NCBI RefSeq assembly: GCF_000832985.1
Contig: NZ_CP009920.1
Coordinates: 1,116,001-1,180,000, forward strand
Direction of reading: 5' to 3'
DNA from: Priestia megaterium NBRC 15308 = ATCC 14581
Lineage (GTDB): Bacteria > Bacillota > Bacilli > Bacillales > Bacillaceae_H
Length of the DNA: 64,000 bases
Shown: one piece after another, positions 63,079 through 64,000 of the stretch
How the letters are laid out: each line of letters starts with the position of its first letter
Position numbering within the stretch: position 1 is the stretch's first letter
Program-made: the position numbers and the translations under genes
Notes under the pieces: generated by a model
What the model was told of the DNA's origin: nothing
Seen by the model: the letters and a program-made list of their open reading frames with translations, nothing else
Database searches by the model: none

Positions 63079-64000
63079 TATATCTCTCCTTGACGAAGCA
63101 AACGAGCTAATTCTAATTCCCAGCCTTGAAATGTCCATTGCTCCTGCTCACCATTTGTTTTTTTATAGTTTTCTAAATCCAAGCCGCAGCAATCGCAACA
63201 ATTCTCAAGCTCTGATTTTCCCGTTTCATCGAAATAGCCAAGCAGCACGTGACGACGGCATTCTTTTGTCTCAATAAACCCCTTCATCGCACGATACTTG
63301 TCATGTTTGTTTCGAAGACGTTTATTTACAGCCGCAACAATCGTTTCATGCAGCGATGCAGGAATTTTCCAGGGTTCGACATATTCATTTTTCACTACAT
63401 TTTCTTTGTACAAATAATAACGAATAAATCGCCAATGTGTTTCTTGAACACCCACTGTATAAAGAAAGTGAGACTCTACTTGTTTTAAAGGAATGGCCTG
63501 ATCATGGTTTCGTAAATACGACAAGCAGTATAAGATGGTATCTGAAGAAGGAAGCTCAATTTCAAGTAAAGAATGAGCAAAATCATCGTCTCCTTCAGCA
63601 TAAAGCAAGATCGCAATACTGTTTCGCTGATCACGTCCACTTCTTCCAATTTCCTGTACATATGCTTCTAACTGCGTAGGTGTATGAAAATGAATAACAA
63701 AGCGAACATTCGATTTGTTAACCCCCATTCCAAATGCACTTGTGCAGCAAATGATATCAAGCTGATTTTCTAAAAATTGCTGTTGAACAAGCATTCTTTC
63801 ATTCGGTTCCATTCCCCCATGGTAATACTGCACTCGCTGTATCCCATTTTCCTTTAGAAGCTGCGTTAATGCTTCTGTCCAAGATCGGCTGGAACAATAG
63901 ATAATTCCCGGACCTTGCAGTTCACTAACGTACATCAGTAATTTCTCTTTTTTTTCTTCAATACTTGCAACAAAATCAACTTCCATCGCAATATTACTTC
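63078..64000 (-). CDS. recQ: ATP-dependent DNA helicase RecQ (partial)
   Basis: C-terminal 307 or so residues of a RecQ-family helicase; the frame is open to the right edge, so the ATPase motifs I-III lie outside. Visible parts: IIYCSSRSWTEALTQLLKENG (motif IV region), CCTSAFGMGVNKSNVRFVIHFHTP (motif V) and EAYVQEIGRSGRDQ (motif VI), then the zinc-binding region ECRRHVLLGYF followed by CCDCCGLD. The ATG at 63986 is internal. It forms an operon with ypbD, as recQ-ypbD in B. subtilis. Confidence 0.93.
   Translation of the reverse strand, partial: SNIAMEVDFVASIEEKKEKLLMYVSELQGPGIIYCSSRSWTEALTQLLKENGIQRVQYYHGGMEPNERMLVQQQFLENQLDIICCTSAFGMGVNKSNVRFVIHFHTPTQLEAYVQEIGRSGRDQRNSIAILLYAEGDDDFAHSLLEIELPSSDTILYCLSYLRNHDQAIPLKQVESHFLYTVGVQETHWRFIRYYLYKENVVKNEYVEPWKIPASLHETIVAAVNKRLRNKHDKYRAMKGFIETKECRRHVLLGYFDETGKSELENCCDCCGLDLENYKKTNGEQEQWTFQGWELELARLLRQGEI

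Overview
The window is a stretch of low-GC Firmicute chromosome. Gene content and order match the Bacillaceae core: spore genes gerR, ylbJ, spoIVA, sleB and ypeB; the TRAP regulator mtrB; the bacillithiol disulfide reductase ypdA; the menaquinol:cytochrome c reductase qcrABC. The best guess is the Bacillus (Priestia) megaterium group, because it pairs this core with a LitR/CarH-type vitamin B12 photoreceptor. The species call is inference; the family-level call is firm. No tRNA, rRNA, IS element, prophage or CRISPR array was seen. 73 protein genes are described, two of them cut by the window edges.

Layout. 1-2383: a biotin-dependent acyl-CoA carboxylase operon (carboxyltransferase beta, biotin carrier, biotin carboxylase) with a CcpA-type cre site upstream. 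2697-15197: the ylb block (ylbP, gerR, a crotonase, rpmF, ylbN, tmcAL, ylbL, ylbK, ylbJ, coaD, rsmD, ylbG, ylbF/ricF, ylbE, ylbD), interrupted by a DUF7147 gene behind a structured terminated leader and by a small lipoprotein gene. 15280-20737: ypjA, qcrCBA, ypiF, ypiB, ypiA. 20997-33045: the aromatic supraoperon aroC-aroB / trpEDCFBA-hisC-tyrA-aroA, transcribed leftwards, with a complete TRAP attenuation leader before trpE. 33180-38810: cheR, ndk, hepT-menG-hepS (menaquinone), mtrB, folE, hbs. 39184-45678: spoIVA, yphF, yphE, gpsA, der, yphA, ypzI. 45710-51801: an MFS transporter, fni, an S1-domain protein, plsC, cmk, ypfB, ypfA. 51957-58618: ypeB-sleB, prsW, ansA, ypdA and glutamate dehydrogenase. 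58961-64000: mecB, the B12 photoreceptor, ypbG, an unknown membrane protein, ypbF, ypbD and the start-less part of recQ.

How the genes work together. The aro/trp/his/tyr genes carry the shikimate pathway to Trp, Tyr and Phe; mtrB, a little further right, encodes the protein that senses tryptophan and attenuates trpE. The hep/men/qcr genes provide menaquinone and its oxidation. spoIVA, gerR, ylbJ, sleB and ypeB serve spore assembly and germination. coaD, plsC, gpsA and fni feed CoA, phospholipid and isoprenoid synthesis.

The points most worth following up are: the B12 photoreceptor with all cofactor-binding residues and a perfect palindrome inside its own promoter; an unidentified structured RNA with a terminator at 12126-12300; two divergent promoters sharing their -35 box at 5774-5780; the eleven-repeat TRAP site with two wide gaps; a likely flagellar-sigma promoter for cheR; and a junction at about 15.2 kb where two loci that lie far apart in B. 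subtilis are joined.
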